A stretch of 64,000 bases of DNA from positions 1,488,001-1,552,000 of the forward strand of contig OZ241903.1 of the NCBI GenBank assembly GCA_965203635.1, written 5' to 3'. Shown here one piece after another: positions 34,109-42,800 of this stretch. The position numbers were made by a program, and so were the translations under genes. The stretch is from Aldehydirespirator sp965203635 (GTDB taxonomy: Bacteria > Actinomycetota > Acidimicrobiia > Acidimicrobiales > Aldehydirespiratoraceae). The first letter of the stretch is position 1. Each line of letters opens with the position of its first letter. The notes beneath the pieces are model-generated. The model saw only the letters and a list, made by a program, of their open reading frames with translations. It was not told the DNA's origin and did not search any database.

Positions 34109-34672
34109 CTACCAGCGGCGTAGGGCTTTGCGGATCTTGGTGATGCCCTCGTCGTCCGCGGGTGTCGGCACCGACACGAAGGTGGTCCGGCAGCGCTTGT
34201 GGGCGCTGAGCCGGAGCGTCCTGGCCGTGGTGCGCTTGCCCGCGTCGCGGGCCCGCCGCCGGGCCCGCCGCCCGTGCGGGCTCGTGGTGAGGGCGCCGAT
34301 CCGGCGGATGTTCTGCATCCCCGGCCTGACCCGGTGCTGGTCGTCGAACACGAACGCCACGCCCGGCACCATCACCCGCTCGAGCCAGCCCTTCAGGCTC
34401 GCGGGCACATTGAAGACCACGGAGGGGTAGCAGAACAGCAGCGCATCCGCGGCCTGCAGCCGCTCGGCCGAGTCGCGGACATCGTCGGAGATCACCGGCT
34501 GGTCGCCGTGGTAGGCGACCCGCTCGGCCGCGGACATCACCGCGTTGAAGCCGTGAACCGGGAGCAGGTCCACTTCGTGGCGCCCGGCACGCAACTCCTC
34601 GATCGCCTCGACGACCACGCGCCGGTCGTGGTCGGACGGGTCGTAGCCGTCGAGTAGGAGGATTCTCATCAT
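34109..34672 (-). CDS. NAD(P)H-dependent oxidoreductase (flavodoxin-like, NQO1/MdaB type)
   Basis: 187 residues. MRILLLDGYDPSD at the start, then LFCYPSVVFNVPASLKGWLERVMVPGVAF is the NQO1/MdaB/KefF-type flavodoxin_2 signature, with ALLFCYPSVVFNVPASLKGW contacting FMN/FAD. The N-terminal GYxPxxHD is like quinone reductases. The C-terminal tail is basic. It probably reduces quinones or similar acceptors with NAD(P)H. It is divergent from the ABC ATPase gene (95-bp gap). Confidence 0.8.
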   Translation of the reverse strand: MMRILLLDGYDPSDHDRRVVVEAIEELRAGRHEVDLLPVHGFNAVMSAAERVAYHGDQPVISDDVRDSAERLQAADALLFCYPSVVFNVPASLKGWLERVMVPGVAFVFDDQHRVRPGMQNIRRIGALTTSPHGRRARRRARDAGKRTTARTLRLSAHKRCRTTFVSVPTPADDEGITKIRKALRRW

Positions 34673-34767
34673 TCACCGGTCTGGTCGATGGCTGTTGGCG
34701 GTACTGTATGGTCGCCGCTGAGATCGGCAACCGTCCACATTTCGCTGCCAAGGGGGAGACGGATCTG

Positions 34768-35517
34768 GTGACGACTGCCAGCATGAATGGTGCGCTGTCA
34801 TTCGACGGGATCGGCATGATCTTCCCTGACGGCACCGAAGCGTTGCGCGAGATCACGCTCTCGATAAAGAAGGGCGAGTTCGTGACCATCGTCGGGCCGT
34901 CCGGTTGCGGCAAGTCGACGCTGCTGCGGATCGCTTCCGGCCTGCTGGAACCGACCGCGGGCAGCGTCGAGGTCGACCGGGACAGCCTCGGCTACGTGTT
35001 CCAGGACGCCACGCTGCTTCCGTGGCGGACGGTGCGCCAGAACGTGGAACTGTTCGCGGAGCTTCACGGCTTCGGCTCCGGCGAGCGCCGGAGCCTGTCC
35101 ACGGCCGCGATCGAGCTGGTCGGGCTGACAGGCTTCGAGGACCACTACCCGAAGTCGCTGTCGGGCGGCATGAGGATGCGGACCTCGCTGGCCCGCACCC
35201 TCACGTTGAAGCCGCCGGTGTTCCTCTTCGACGAGCCCTTCGGCGCGGTCGACGAGATCACCCGCGAGCACCTCAACGAGGAGACTCAGCGGCTGTTCCA
35301 GTCGGAGGGGTTCGCGGGGCTGTTCATCACCCACTCGATCGGCGAGGCGGTGTTCATGAGCACCAAGGTGTATGTCATGTCGGCTCGACCGGGACGGATC
35401 GTGGCCGGCTTCGATGTGCCGTTCGACTACCCGCGCAAGCCCGAACTGCGGTTCGACCCCGAGTTCGCCCTTCTGAGCGGCGAGGTCTCCCTAGCCCTGC
35501 GAGGTTCCTCATCATGA
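34768..35517 (+). CDS. NitT/TauT-type ABC transporter ATPase
   Basis: 249 residues. Walker A VGPSGCGKSTLLRIASGL, the Q-loop at YVFQDATLLPWRTVRQN, the signature LSGGMRMRTSLARTLTL and Walker B VFLFDEPFGAVDEIT are intact, with the H-loop in FITHSIGEAVF. The LLPWRTV sequence is typical of the nitrate/taurine/sulfonate/thiamine-pyrimidine branch. The GTG at 34768 is preceded by GGGGGAG. Its stop overlaps the start of the permease gene by four bases (ATGA), and a two-domain binding protein gene follows, so this is a complete uptake system. Confidence 0.93.
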   Translation: MTTASMNGALSFDGIGMIFPDGTEALREITLSIKKGEFVTIVGPSGCGKSTLLRIASGLLEPTAGSVEVDRDSLGYVFQDATLLPWRTVRQNVELFAELHGFGSGERRSLSTAAIELVGLTGFEDHYPKSLSGGMRMRTSLARTLTLKPPVFLFDEPFGAVDEITREHLNEETQRLFQSEGFAGLFITHSIGEAVFMSTKVYVMSARPGRIVAGFDVPFDYPRKPELRFDPEFALLSGEVSLALRGSSS

Positions 35518-36443
35518 CCACGATCCCCGACGTGTCACGCCCGGCGCCGGAGGAACTGGACGGTCGCCCCGGATCGGACGGCCAGTCGCCAGACCTCGCG
35601 CCGGAGGAGGACGCTCTGGTCCACACGCCCGGGCCGTTGCCCGGCGCCTCCCGGCCGAAGACCCTCGCCCGGCTGGCCCTGCCGCCGGTGGTCCTGGGGG
35701 GCGCCCTCATTGGCCTGTGGTACCTGATCTCCTACGTGCTCCTGGCGGAGCACCGCCGGTTCCTGCTGCAGCCGCCGCACCAGGTGGCGGAGGTCGGCTT
35801 CCTGGATTGGGACAACTACTCGCGGATCCTGAAGGCGCTGTGGAACAGCACGCAGGTGGCGCTGATCGGTTTGGGCATCGCCATCACCATCGGGCTCTTC
35901 CTGGCCACCATGATGAGCCAGGCCAAGATGGTGGAGCGGGCCGTCTTCCCGTTCGCGGTGACCCTGCAGGCCATCCCCATCCTGGCCATCGTGCCGCTGA
36001 TCGGGTTCTGGTGGGGCTACGGCACCACCGCCCGGGTGATCGTGTGCATCATCATCTCGCTGTTCCCCATCATCATGAACACCCTCTTCGGGCTGCAGTC
36101 GGCCGAGCGGGGCATGCACGACCTGTTCACGCTGCACCACGCCAACCGCTTGACACGGCTGCGAAAGCTGATGTTCCCGTGTGCCCTGCCGGCGGTGTTC
36201 GCGGGGCTGCGCATCTCGGCCGGCCTGTCGGTGATCGGCGCCATCGTCGGCGACTTCTTCTTCGGCAAGGGCGAGGCCGGCATCGGCCAGCTCCTGCGAA
36301 GGTACGCGAACCTGTTGGACGGGGAGCAGCTGCTGACCGCGGTCATCATGTCGTCGGCCCTCGGCGTTGTCGTGTTCTGGACCTTCGGCTGGATACAGAA
36401 GCTCGTGATCGGCAAGTGGCACGAGACCGAGGTTCTCGGCTGA
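35514..36443 (+). CDS. ABC transporter permease, NitT/TauT type
   Basis: 309 residues. About 65 N-terminal residues are Pro/Gly/Asp-rich and probably cytoplasmic; six membrane helices follow (TM1 LALPPVVLGGALIGLWYLIS). The EAA loop that contacts the ATPase appears as LRKLMFPCALPAVFAGLRIS. It forms the membrane channel with the ATPase encoded just upstream, and the start overlaps that gene's stop. The extended N-terminus is longer than in typical SsuC/TauC proteins. The likely substrate follows from the binding proteins downstream (see those entries). Confidence 0.92.
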   Translation: MTTIPDVSRPAPEELDGRPGSDGQSPDLAPEEDALVHTPGPLPGASRPKTLARLALPPVVLGGALIGLWYLISYVLLAEHRRFLLQPPHQVAEVGFLDWDNYSRILKALWNSTQVALIGLGIAITIGLFLATMMSQAKMVERAVFPFAVTLQAIPILAIVPLIGFWWGYGTTARVIVCIIISLFPIIMNTLFGLQSAERGMHDLFTLHHANRLTRLRKLMFPCALPAVFAGLRISAGLSVIGAIVGDFFFGKGEAGIGQLLRRYANLLDGEQLLTAVIMSSALGVVVFWTFGWIQKLVIGKWHETEVLG

Positions 36444-36466
36444 CCTCTCCAGCCGCTGCGCCCGCT

Positions 36467-36496
36467 TTGGGCGCCCATATGCAACTCCTGTAGGGT
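36467..36496 (+). promoter_or_regulatory. Candidate promoter for the double-domain binding protein
   Basis: TTGGGC and TAGGGT are spaced by 18 bp, 59 bp upstream of the GTG at 36555. This would allow the binding protein to be made in excess of the transporter, as is usual. Sequence match only. Confidence 0.35.
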
Positions 36497-36554
36497 CGCC
36501 GGTCGGTGCCGGATTCGGCCCGATCGGTTCATGACCTGCAGGAGGAGATCCAAG

Positions 36555-39098
36555 GTGAAGAAGAGAACGTGGATGCGCCTCGTCGCGTCACTGCTGGCTT
36601 TCGGCCTGGTGGCCGCGGCGTGCGGCGACGACGGCGACGACGTTACCGACGCTGACACGGCCGCCGACACCGCTGCGGCTGAGGCTGCTGCGGCAGCCGC
36701 TGAAGCCGACACGGCCGCGGCTGAGGCTGAGGCCGCCGCCGCCCAGGCCGAGGCCGATGCGGCCGCCGCTCGGGCCGAGGAGGCGGCCGCGGCCGCGGCT
36801 GAGGCCCAGGCGGCCCTCGACGAGGCCATGGCCGCCGCCGAGGGAACCGTAGACCCCGAGGTCGTCGCCGAGCTCGAGGCGGCCCTGGAGGCAGCGGAGG
36901 CCGATGCGGCCGCCGCCCAGGCCGAGGCCGAAGCGGCCGCCGCCGCGGCTGAGGAAGCCGCTGCTGCCGCCGCCGCCGCGGCCGCGGCTGAGCCCGCCGC
37001 CGAAGGAGTGGCTGCCGATTTGTCGGGTGTGTGCCCGTCGCCGATGGTGGTTCAGACGGACTGGTTCCCGGAGTCTGAGCACGGTGCGATGTACGAACTC
37101 GTCGGCGACGACTACGTCGTTGATGTGGACGCGAAGGTTGTTCGGGGTTCGATGGTGCTGGGTGGCACTGATTTGGGGATCGAGTGGGAGGTCCGCACGG
37201 GCGGTCCGGCCATCGGGTTCTCGCCGGTGTCGCAGCACATGGCTGCGGACGAGTCGATCCACTTGGGCTATGCGTCCACCGACCAGCAGATCAACCATTG
37301 GGATGTGGCTCCGCTGGTGTCGGTTGTGGCGCCTCTGGAGCGCAACCCGCAGATGGTGATGTGGGATCCGGAGACCTACCCGGATGTGACTGGTCTGGCC
37401 GACCTGGGCGCCCAGGGCGTCACGATCAACGTGTTCGGCGGCGGGACGTTCCCCGAGGTGTTCATCGCCCAGGGGATCTGGTCCGCTGACCAGGTTGACC
37501 CCTCCTATGACGGCAGCCCGGCTCGGTTCGTGTCCGAGGGCGGCGCCATCGCCCAGCAGGGCTTCGCGTCGTCCGAGGTGTACACCTACGAGCACGTGCA
37601 CGAGCAGTGGGGCAAGCCGGTGGCTTTCCAGCTGCTGCACGACGCCGGGTTCCAGATCTACTCCCAGACCATCGGGGTCCGCCCCGGTGACATGGAGGCG
37701 CTGAGGCCCTGCTTGGAGAAGCTGGTGCCCATCATCCAGCAGGCCGTGGTCGACTTCGACGCCGACCCGGGCCGGGCCAACGCGATCATCGTGGACGCGG
37801 TGGAGCAGTATCAGGACTTCTGGGTGTACCCGCCTGACCTGGCCGAGTTCTCGCATTCGGCCAAGCGCCAGTACGGGCTCATCGGCAATGGCCCCGACAG
37901 CACCGTGGGCAACATGGTTCCAGAGCGCATCGCCAAGGTGCTCGACGACATGCGGGCCGCGGGCATGGACATCGATTCGAGCCTGACCGCCGATCAGCTC
38001 TTCACCAACGAGTTCGTCGACCCGTCCATCGGCCTGCCCTACGCCGACATCGACGCGTCGGTGGCGGTTGATCTGTCGGGTGTGTGTCCGTCGCCGTTGG
38101 TGGTTCAGACGGATTGGTTCCCGGAGTCTGAGCATGGTGCGATGTATGAGCTGGTTGGCGATGACTACGTCGTTGATGTGGATGCGAAGGTTGTTCGGGG
38201 TTCGATGGTGCTGGGTGGCACTGATTTGGGGATCGAGTGGGAGGTCCGCACGGGCGGTCCGGCTATTGGGTTCTCGCCGGTGTCGCAGCACATGGCTGCG
38301 GACGAGTCGATCCATTTGGGTTATGCGTCCACTGATCAGCAGATCAACCATTGGGATGTGGCTCCGTTGGTGTCGGTTGTGGCGCCTCTGGAGCGCAATC
38401 CGCAGATGGTGATGTGGGATCCGGAGACCTATCCGGATGTGACTGGTCTGGCTGATCTGGGTGCTCAGGGCGTGACGATCAATGTGTTCGGCGGCGGGAC
38501 GTTCCCTGATGTGTTCATCGCTCAGGGGATCTGGTCCGCTGATCAGGTTGATCCGTCCTATGACGGCAGCCCGGCTCGGTTCGTGTCCGAGGGTGGAGCG
38601 ATCGCCCAGCAGGGCTTCGCGTCGTCTGAGGTGTACACCTATGAGCATGTGCACGAGCAGTGGGGCAAGCCGGTGGCTTTCCAGCTGCTGCACGACGCCG
38701 GGTTCCAGATCTACTCCCAGACCATCGGGGTTCGTCCTGGTGACATGGAGGCGCTGAGGCCGTGTCTGGAGAGGCTGGTGCCGATCATCCAGCAGGCGGC
38801 TGTGGACTTCAACAACAGCCCCGACCGGGCCAACGCGATCATCGTGGACGCGGTGGAGCGTTATCAGGACTTCTGGGTGTATCCGCCTGACCTGGCCGAG
38901 TTCTCGCATTCGGCCAAGCGCCAGTACGGCCTGATCGGTGACGGTCCCGACAACATCGTGGGCAACATGGTGGGCGAGCGCATCGCCAAGGTGCTCGACG
39001 ACATGCGGGCCGCGGGGATGGACATCGATCCGGACCTGACCGCGGATCAGCTCTTCACCAACGAGTTCATCGACGAGAGCATCGGACACGGCTTCTAG
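36555..39098 (+). CDS. ABC binding lipoprotein with coiled-coil stalk and two tandem NMT1-like domains
   Basis: 847 residues. Lipoprotein signal with lipobox LLAFGLVAAACGDD, then about 120 residues rich in Ala, Glu and Asp in a heptad-like pattern (a stalk or coiled coil), then two binding domains of about 335 residues (from about 155 and 505). Each starts CPSPxVVQTDWFPESEHGAM, similar to the DWFPN.DH.G/P opening of NMT1/THI5-like pyrimidine/thiamine-precursor binding proteins. The two domains are almost the same in protein sequence. GTG at 36555 has GGAGGAG in front. With the preceding ATPase and permease it forms an uptake system; a two-domain receptor is unusual and may raise local ligand capture or serve two permease states. 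The ligand is inferred only from the family. Confidence 0.85.
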   Translation: MKKRTWMRLVASLLAFGLVAAACGDDGDDVTDADTAADTAAAEAAAAAAEADTAAAEAEAAAAQAEADAAAARAEEAAAAAAEAQAALDEAMAAAEGTVDPEVVAELEAALEAAEADAAAAQAEAEAAAAAAEEAAAAAAAAAAAEPAAEGVAADLSGVCPSPMVVQTDWFPESEHGAMYELVGDDYVVDVDAKVVRGSMVLGGTDLGIEWEVRTGGPAIGFSPVSQHMAADESIHLGYASTDQQINHWDVAPLVSVVAPLERNPQMVMWDPETYPDVTGLADLGAQGVTINVFGGGTFPEVFIAQGIWSADQVDPSYDGSPARFVSEGGAIAQQGFASSEVYTYEHVHEQWGKPVAFQLLHDAGFQIYSQTIGVRPGDMEALRPCLEKLVPIIQQAVVDFDADPGRANAIIVDAVEQYQDFWVYPPDLAEFSHSAKRQYGLIGNGPDSTVGNMVPERIAKVLDDMRAAGMDIDSSLTADQLFTNEFVDPSIGLPYADIDASVAVDLSGVCPSPLVVQTDWFPESEHGAMYELVGDDYVVDVDAKVVRGSMVLGGTDLGIEWEVRTGGPAIGFSPVSQHMAADESIHLGYASTDQQINHWDVAPLVSVVAPLERNPQMVMWDPETYPDVTGLADLGAQGVTINVFGGGTFPDVFIAQGIWSADQVDPSYDGSPARFVSEGGAIAQQGFASSEVYTYEHVHEQWGKPVAFQLLHDAGFQIYSQTIGVRPGDMEALRPCLERLVPIIQQAAVDFNNSPDRANAIIVDAVERYQDFWVYPPDLAEFSHSAKRQYGLIGDGPDNIVGNMVGERIAKVLDDMRAAGMDIDPDLTADQLFTNEFIDESIGHGF

Positions 39099-39168
39099 CC
39101 CCCAGCCCCGTCGTTTGACACAACGCTGAAAAGGGGGGCCGGCACCCAACGTGCCGGCCCCCTCAGCG
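38080..39168 (+). repeat. 1.1-kb duplicated segment, copy 1
   Basis: From GTGTGTCCGTCGCCG at 38080 through the stop and past the terminator, this DNA matches 40759-41844 with only scattered differences (for example GTC/ACC in GDDYV/T, CGT/CAG in VERY/VEQY). It encodes the second binding domain of the 847-residue protein. Confidence 0.93.
39124..39168 (+). terminator. Rho-independent-like terminator after the double-domain binding protein
   Basis: CGCTGA and TCAGCG form the outer pair, GGGGGGCCGGCAC and GTGCCGGCCCCC the inner stem with loop CCAAC. Four A's precede the stem on the left; no long T-run follows on the right. It separates the two binding protein genes. Confidence 0.7.
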
Positions 39169-39336
39169 CGCCCCGAGCCATCCAGCAGGCACGCAGTTCT
39201 GGCACGGCTGGTAGGGTTCGGCCCGAGGCACAAGGCGGTTCGGAGGTCTTCAGCACGGCGTGGGCTTCGGGACCGCACCGTTGTCTCCACATCACAAGAA
39301 TCCGGCGCGCCCGGATCGTCCCTAGGAGGGAAATAC

Positions 39337-41775
39337 ATGAGACACCAGAAGCACCTGGTTCGGTGGCTGGCGGTACTGCTGGCCTTCGGGCTGGTGGCCG
39401 CGGCCTGCGGCGACGACGAAGACGAGGCTGTGGACGACACCGCTCCAACGCCGACCGACGAGGCGCCCGACGATGCGTCCGACGAGGCACCCGACGAGGA
39501 GATGATGGAGCATCTCGGCGACGGCTCGCTCGGCGTCGTCACGGTCGAGGCGGGCGACGCCATCCAGATCCGCTCGCTGGAGGCCATCACCGGTGACGTG
39601 GCCTTCTTCGGTCTGCCCATCGACAGGGCCACGCAGATCGCGGTCGACGACTACGGCCCGATCCACGGCTTCGATGTGGACACCGGCACGAGCCTGGACG
39701 ACCTGTGCTCCAACGACGGCGGCCAGGCTGCGGCTCAGATCATCGTGGCCGACGAGGACGTGGTCGGCGTGATCGGCACGTCGTGCTCGGGCGCGGCGGT
39801 TGCTGCGGCCCCGCTGATCACCGACGCCGGCATGGTGCTGATCTCCGGCGGCAACACGTCGCCTGCTCTGACTTCGGACCTGGCCGGAACGGCGGGCCCG
39901 AACTACAGCGTCGGCTACTACCGCACCGCTCACAACGATCTGTACCAGGGTGCGGCCATGGCCAAGTTCGTGTTCGTCGAGCTCGGGATAAGCACTGCCG
40001 CGGCCATCCACGACGGCGACCCCTACACCCAGGGTCTGGCCCAGGCCTTCGCCGACGCCTTCGAGGCCGAGGGCGGCACGGTCACCGGCTTCTCGGCGGT
40101 CAACAAGGACGACACCGACATGGTTCCGGTGCTCACCGAGATCGCCGCGGGCGGCCCCGGCGCGTTGTTCTTCCCGATCTTCCAGCCCGCGGGCGACTTC
40201 GTGGCCGACCAGGCGCCGGGCGTCTCCGGCCTGGAGGGAACGGTGCTGCTGGCCGCCGACGGGTTGTTGAACACCAACTACCTGGCACTGCCCCAGACCC
40301 GGGGCATGTACTTCTCGGGTCCGGACCAGCGCTTCGGCGAGAACGTCAACGAGAGCACCGGCAAGACCGCGGTCGACTTCCTGGCCACCTACGAGGCGGC
40401 CTACGGCGAGGCCCCGGCCGCGCCGTTCTGGGCGCACGGCTACGACGCCACCGTGCTGCTGCTCGACGCCATCAAGGCGGCCTCCTGGGTCGAGGACGGC
40501 GACCTCATGATCGACCGCCAGGGCATCCGCGACCACCTGAACAGCGTGCAGGGCTTCCAGGGCCTCATCGGCACCATCAACTGCGACGACTTCGGCGACT
40601 GCGGCGCGGCCCGCATCACCGTGGTCCAGAACATCGGTGGCGAGGAGAACGCGGAGACCAGCCTCAACAACGTGGTGTTCTCCTACGCACCGGGCACTGC
40701 CGGCGTAGGTTCCGAAGGCCTGCCGTTGGCGGAGGCGGTGGCCGCCGGTCTCGCCGACGTGTGTCCGTCGCCGTTGGTGGTTCAGACGGATTGGTTCCCG
40801 GAGTCTGAGCATGGTGCGATGTATGAGCTGGTTGGCGATGACTACACCGTTGATGTGGATGCGAAGGTTGTTCGGGGTTCGATGGTGCTGGGTGGCACTG
40901 ATTTGGGGATCGAGTGGGAGGTCCGCACGGGCGGTCCGGCCATTGGGTTCTCGCCGGTGTCGCAGCACATGGCTGCGGACGAGTCGATCCATTTGGGTTA
41001 TGCGTCCACTGATCAGCAGATCAACCATTGGGATGTGGCTCCGTTGGTGTCGGTTGTGGCGCCGCTGGAGCGCAATCCGCAGATGGTGATGTGGGATCCG
41101 GAGACCTATCCGGATGTGACTGGTCTGGCTGATCTGGGTGCTCAGGGCGTGACGATCAATGTGTTCGGCGGCGGGACGTTCCCTGATGTGTTCATCGCTC
41201 AGGGGATCTGGTCCGCTGATCAGGTTGATCCGTCCTATGACGGCAGCCCGGCTCGGTTCGTGTCCGAGGGTGGAGCGATCGCCCAGCAGGGCTTCGCTTC
41301 GTCTGAGGTGTACACCTATGAGCATGTGCACGAGCAGTGGGGCAAGCCGGTGGCTTTCCAGCTGCTGCACGACGCCGGGTTCCAGATCTACTCCCAGACC
41401 ATCGGGGTTCGTCCTGGTGACATGGAGGCGCTGAGGCCGTGTCTGGAGAGGCTGGTGCCGATCATCCAGCAGGCGGCTGTGGACTTCAACAACAGCCCCG
41501 GCCGGGCCAACGCGATCATCGTGGACGCGGTGGAGCAGTATCAGGACTTCTGGGTGTATCCGCCTGACCTGGCCGAGTTCTCGCATTCGGCCAAGCGCCA
41601 GTACGGCCTGATCGGTGACGGTCCCGACAACATCGTGGGCAACATGGTGGGCGAGCGCATCGCCAAGGTGCTCGACGACATGCGGGCCGCGGGGATGGAC
41701 ATCGATCCGGACCTGACCGCGGATCAGCTGTTCACCAACGAGTTCATCGACGAGAGCATCGGACACGGCTTCTAG
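39337..41775 (+). CDS. Chimeric binding lipoprotein: LivJ-type domain fused to NMT1-like domain
   Basis: 812 residues. AGGAGG seven bases before the ATG. A lipobox (AFGLVAAACGDD) is followed by a Peripla_BP_6/LivJ-type domain (about residues 65-455: SLEAITGDVAFFGLPID, VVGVIGTSCSGAAVAAAPLI, YRTAHNDLYQGAAMAKFVF), then a third copy of the NMT1-like domain (475-812) beginning CPSPLVVQTDWFPE. These two folds belong to different binding-protein classes and normally serve different permease families (branched-chain amino-acid/urea type versus NitT/TauT type). The join lies after GLPLAEAVAAGLADV. It is 238 bp after the first binding gene, separated by a terminator; the same ATPase-permease pair is the nearest partner for the second half. 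Confidence 0.85.
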   Translation: MRHQKHLVRWLAVLLAFGLVAAACGDDEDEAVDDTAPTPTDEAPDDASDEAPDEEMMEHLGDGSLGVVTVEAGDAIQIRSLEAITGDVAFFGLPIDRATQIAVDDYGPIHGFDVDTGTSLDDLCSNDGGQAAAQIIVADEDVVGVIGTSCSGAAVAAAPLITDAGMVLISGGNTSPALTSDLAGTAGPNYSVGYYRTAHNDLYQGAAMAKFVFVELGISTAAAIHDGDPYTQGLAQAFADAFEAEGGTVTGFSAVNKDDTDMVPVLTEIAAGGPGALFFPIFQPAGDFVADQAPGVSGLEGTVLLAADGLLNTNYLALPQTRGMYFSGPDQRFGENVNESTGKTAVDFLATYEAAYGEAPAAPFWAHGYDATVLLLDAIKAASWVEDGDLMIDRQGIRDHLNSVQGFQGLIGTINCDDFGDCGAARITVVQNIGGEENAETSLNNVVFSYAPGTAGVGSEGLPLAEAVAAGLADVCPSPLVVQTDWFPESEHGAMYELVGDDYTVDVDAKVVRGSMVLGGTDLGIEWEVRTGGPAIGFSPVSQHMAADESIHLGYASTDQQINHWDVAPLVSVVAPLERNPQMVMWDPETYPDVTGLADLGAQGVTINVFGGGTFPDVFIAQGIWSADQVDPSYDGSPARFVSEGGAIAQQGFASSEVYTYEHVHEQWGKPVAFQLLHDAGFQIYSQTIGVRPGDMEALRPCLERLVPIIQQAAVDFNNSPGRANAIIVDAVEQYQDFWVYPPDLAEFSHSAKRQYGLIGDGPDNIVGNMVGERIAKVLDDMRAAGMDIDPDLTADQLFTNEFIDESIGHGF

Positions 41776-41844
41776 CCCCCAGGCCCGTCGTTTGACACAA
41801 CGCTGAAAAGGGGGGCCGGCCCAAACACCGGCCCCCCTTCAGCG
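40759..41844 (+). repeat. 1.1-kb duplicated segment, copy 2
   Basis: Near-identical to 38080-39168, including the stop, the TTTGACACAACGCTGAAAAG spacer and the terminator stem. The left boundary falls exactly at the fusion joint of the chimeric protein. Confidence 0.93.
41801..41844 (+). terminator. Terminator after the chimeric binding protein
   Basis: CGCTGA/TCAGCG outer pair with a GGGGGGCCGG and CCGGCCCCCC stem; the loop differs from its sister at 39124. It lies between this gene and the convergent oxygenase gene ending at 41856. Confidence 0.7.
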
Positions 41845-41855
41845 CGCCCCGAGGC

Positions 41856-42785
41856 TCAGACGTAGGGCTCGGTGGGGCTGTCGATCCGCGACACCAGGAA
41901 CTCTCCCGCGGTGACCGGCTCGTAGCGTTCCGGCCGCTCGGCGGTGACGCAGCTGTCGATGGTGGACACCACCGTGGACGGGTCGGGGTTCACGAAGAAC
42001 GGGATCGAGAACCGGTCGGCGCCCGAGGATCCGACCACCCGGTGCGGGGTGGACCGGTAGCGGTCGTTGGTCCAGCGGGCCAGCATGTCGCCGAGCTGCA
42101 CGATGATCCCGCCGGGCGGAGCCGCCACCGGAACCCAGCCGGAGTCCAGGAGCACCTCCAGGCCCGGCACGCCGTCGGTGGCCAGCAGGGTGATGGCCCC
42201 GTAGTCGGTGTGGGGCGTGCTGAAGACGGGGGCGGAGCCGTCGTCGAGCGGACCCGCAGGGGGGTAGTGCAGGAACCGAAGCCGGCACTGGGGCTCGGAC
42301 ATGCGGGCCGCGAAGAAGCCGGACACGCCCAGCGTGGTCGCCAGGGCCTCCAGCACGTAGTGGGCCGCACCGAGGGCGGCGCCCTGGTAGCTGCGCACCG
42401 CGGCCTCGAACCGGTCGCACCCCAACCCGTCGATGGCGGCGAGATCCACCTCGTCGGCCAGGCCCATGTCGAGGTACTCGGCGGCCAGGCTGGACCGGCC
42501 CATGTAGGCGGCGCTGGACGGGTCGCGGGCCTCCACCATGTCGGGCACATAGCCGTACCAGTTGATCCTCGGCACCCGTCGCTTCACGTCCGGGGGCAGC
42601 CCGAAGAAGGCTCGGGCCGCGTCGAAGGCGGCTCCGAGGTCGGCGTCGACGCCGTGGCCGGCCAGCACGAAGAGGCCGACGGTGGTGCAGGCCGCCTCGA
42701 CTTCGTCCGCGATCCGAGGACCGGGCGACGCGCCGGCCCCGGTGCCCGTCAGGGCCGAGATGTCGACGACGGGTGGAGCGAGCAT
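41856..42785 (-). CDS. 2-oxoglutarate/Fe(II) oxygenase, isopenicillin N synthase family
   Basis: 309 residues. The N-terminal DIOX_N-like part (VVDISALTG, VGLFVLAGHGVD) precedes the jelly-roll core with the Fe ligands in FSTPHTDYGAITLL (His, Asp) and YRSTPHRVV (distal His), and the 2-oxoglutarate-binding arginine in RFSIPFF (Arg-x-Ser). It would hydroxylate or desaturate a small molecule with O2 and 2-oxoglutarate. It begins 15 bp after the amidohydrolase stop, so the two are one operon, convergent with the binding protein genes. In several bacteria and eukaryotes such oxygenases act on pyrimidines, which fits the neighbours, but this is inference. Confidence 0.9.
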   Translation of the reverse strand: MLAPPVVDISALTGTGAGASPGPRIADEVEAACTTVGLFVLAGHGVDADLGAAFDAARAFFGLPPDVKRRVPRINWYGYVPDMVEARDPSSAAYMGRSSLAAEYLDMGLADEVDLAAIDGLGCDRFEAAVRSYQGAALGAAHYVLEALATTLGVSGFFAARMSEPQCRLRFLHYPPAGPLDDGSAPVFSTPHTDYGAITLLATDGVPGLEVLLDSGWVPVAAPPGGIIVQLGDMLARWTNDRYRSTPHRVVGSSGADRFSIPFFVNPDPSTVVSTIDSCVTAERPERYEPVTAGEFLVSRIDSPTEPYV

Positions 42786-42800
42786 GCCTTGATGCCGGCT

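Noticed and set aside
36588..39632. Minus-strand open frame of about 1,000 codons opposite the binding proteins
   Set aside because: Mirror of the duplicated binding domains; it repeats because the genes repeat and has no start or Shine-Dalgarno support.
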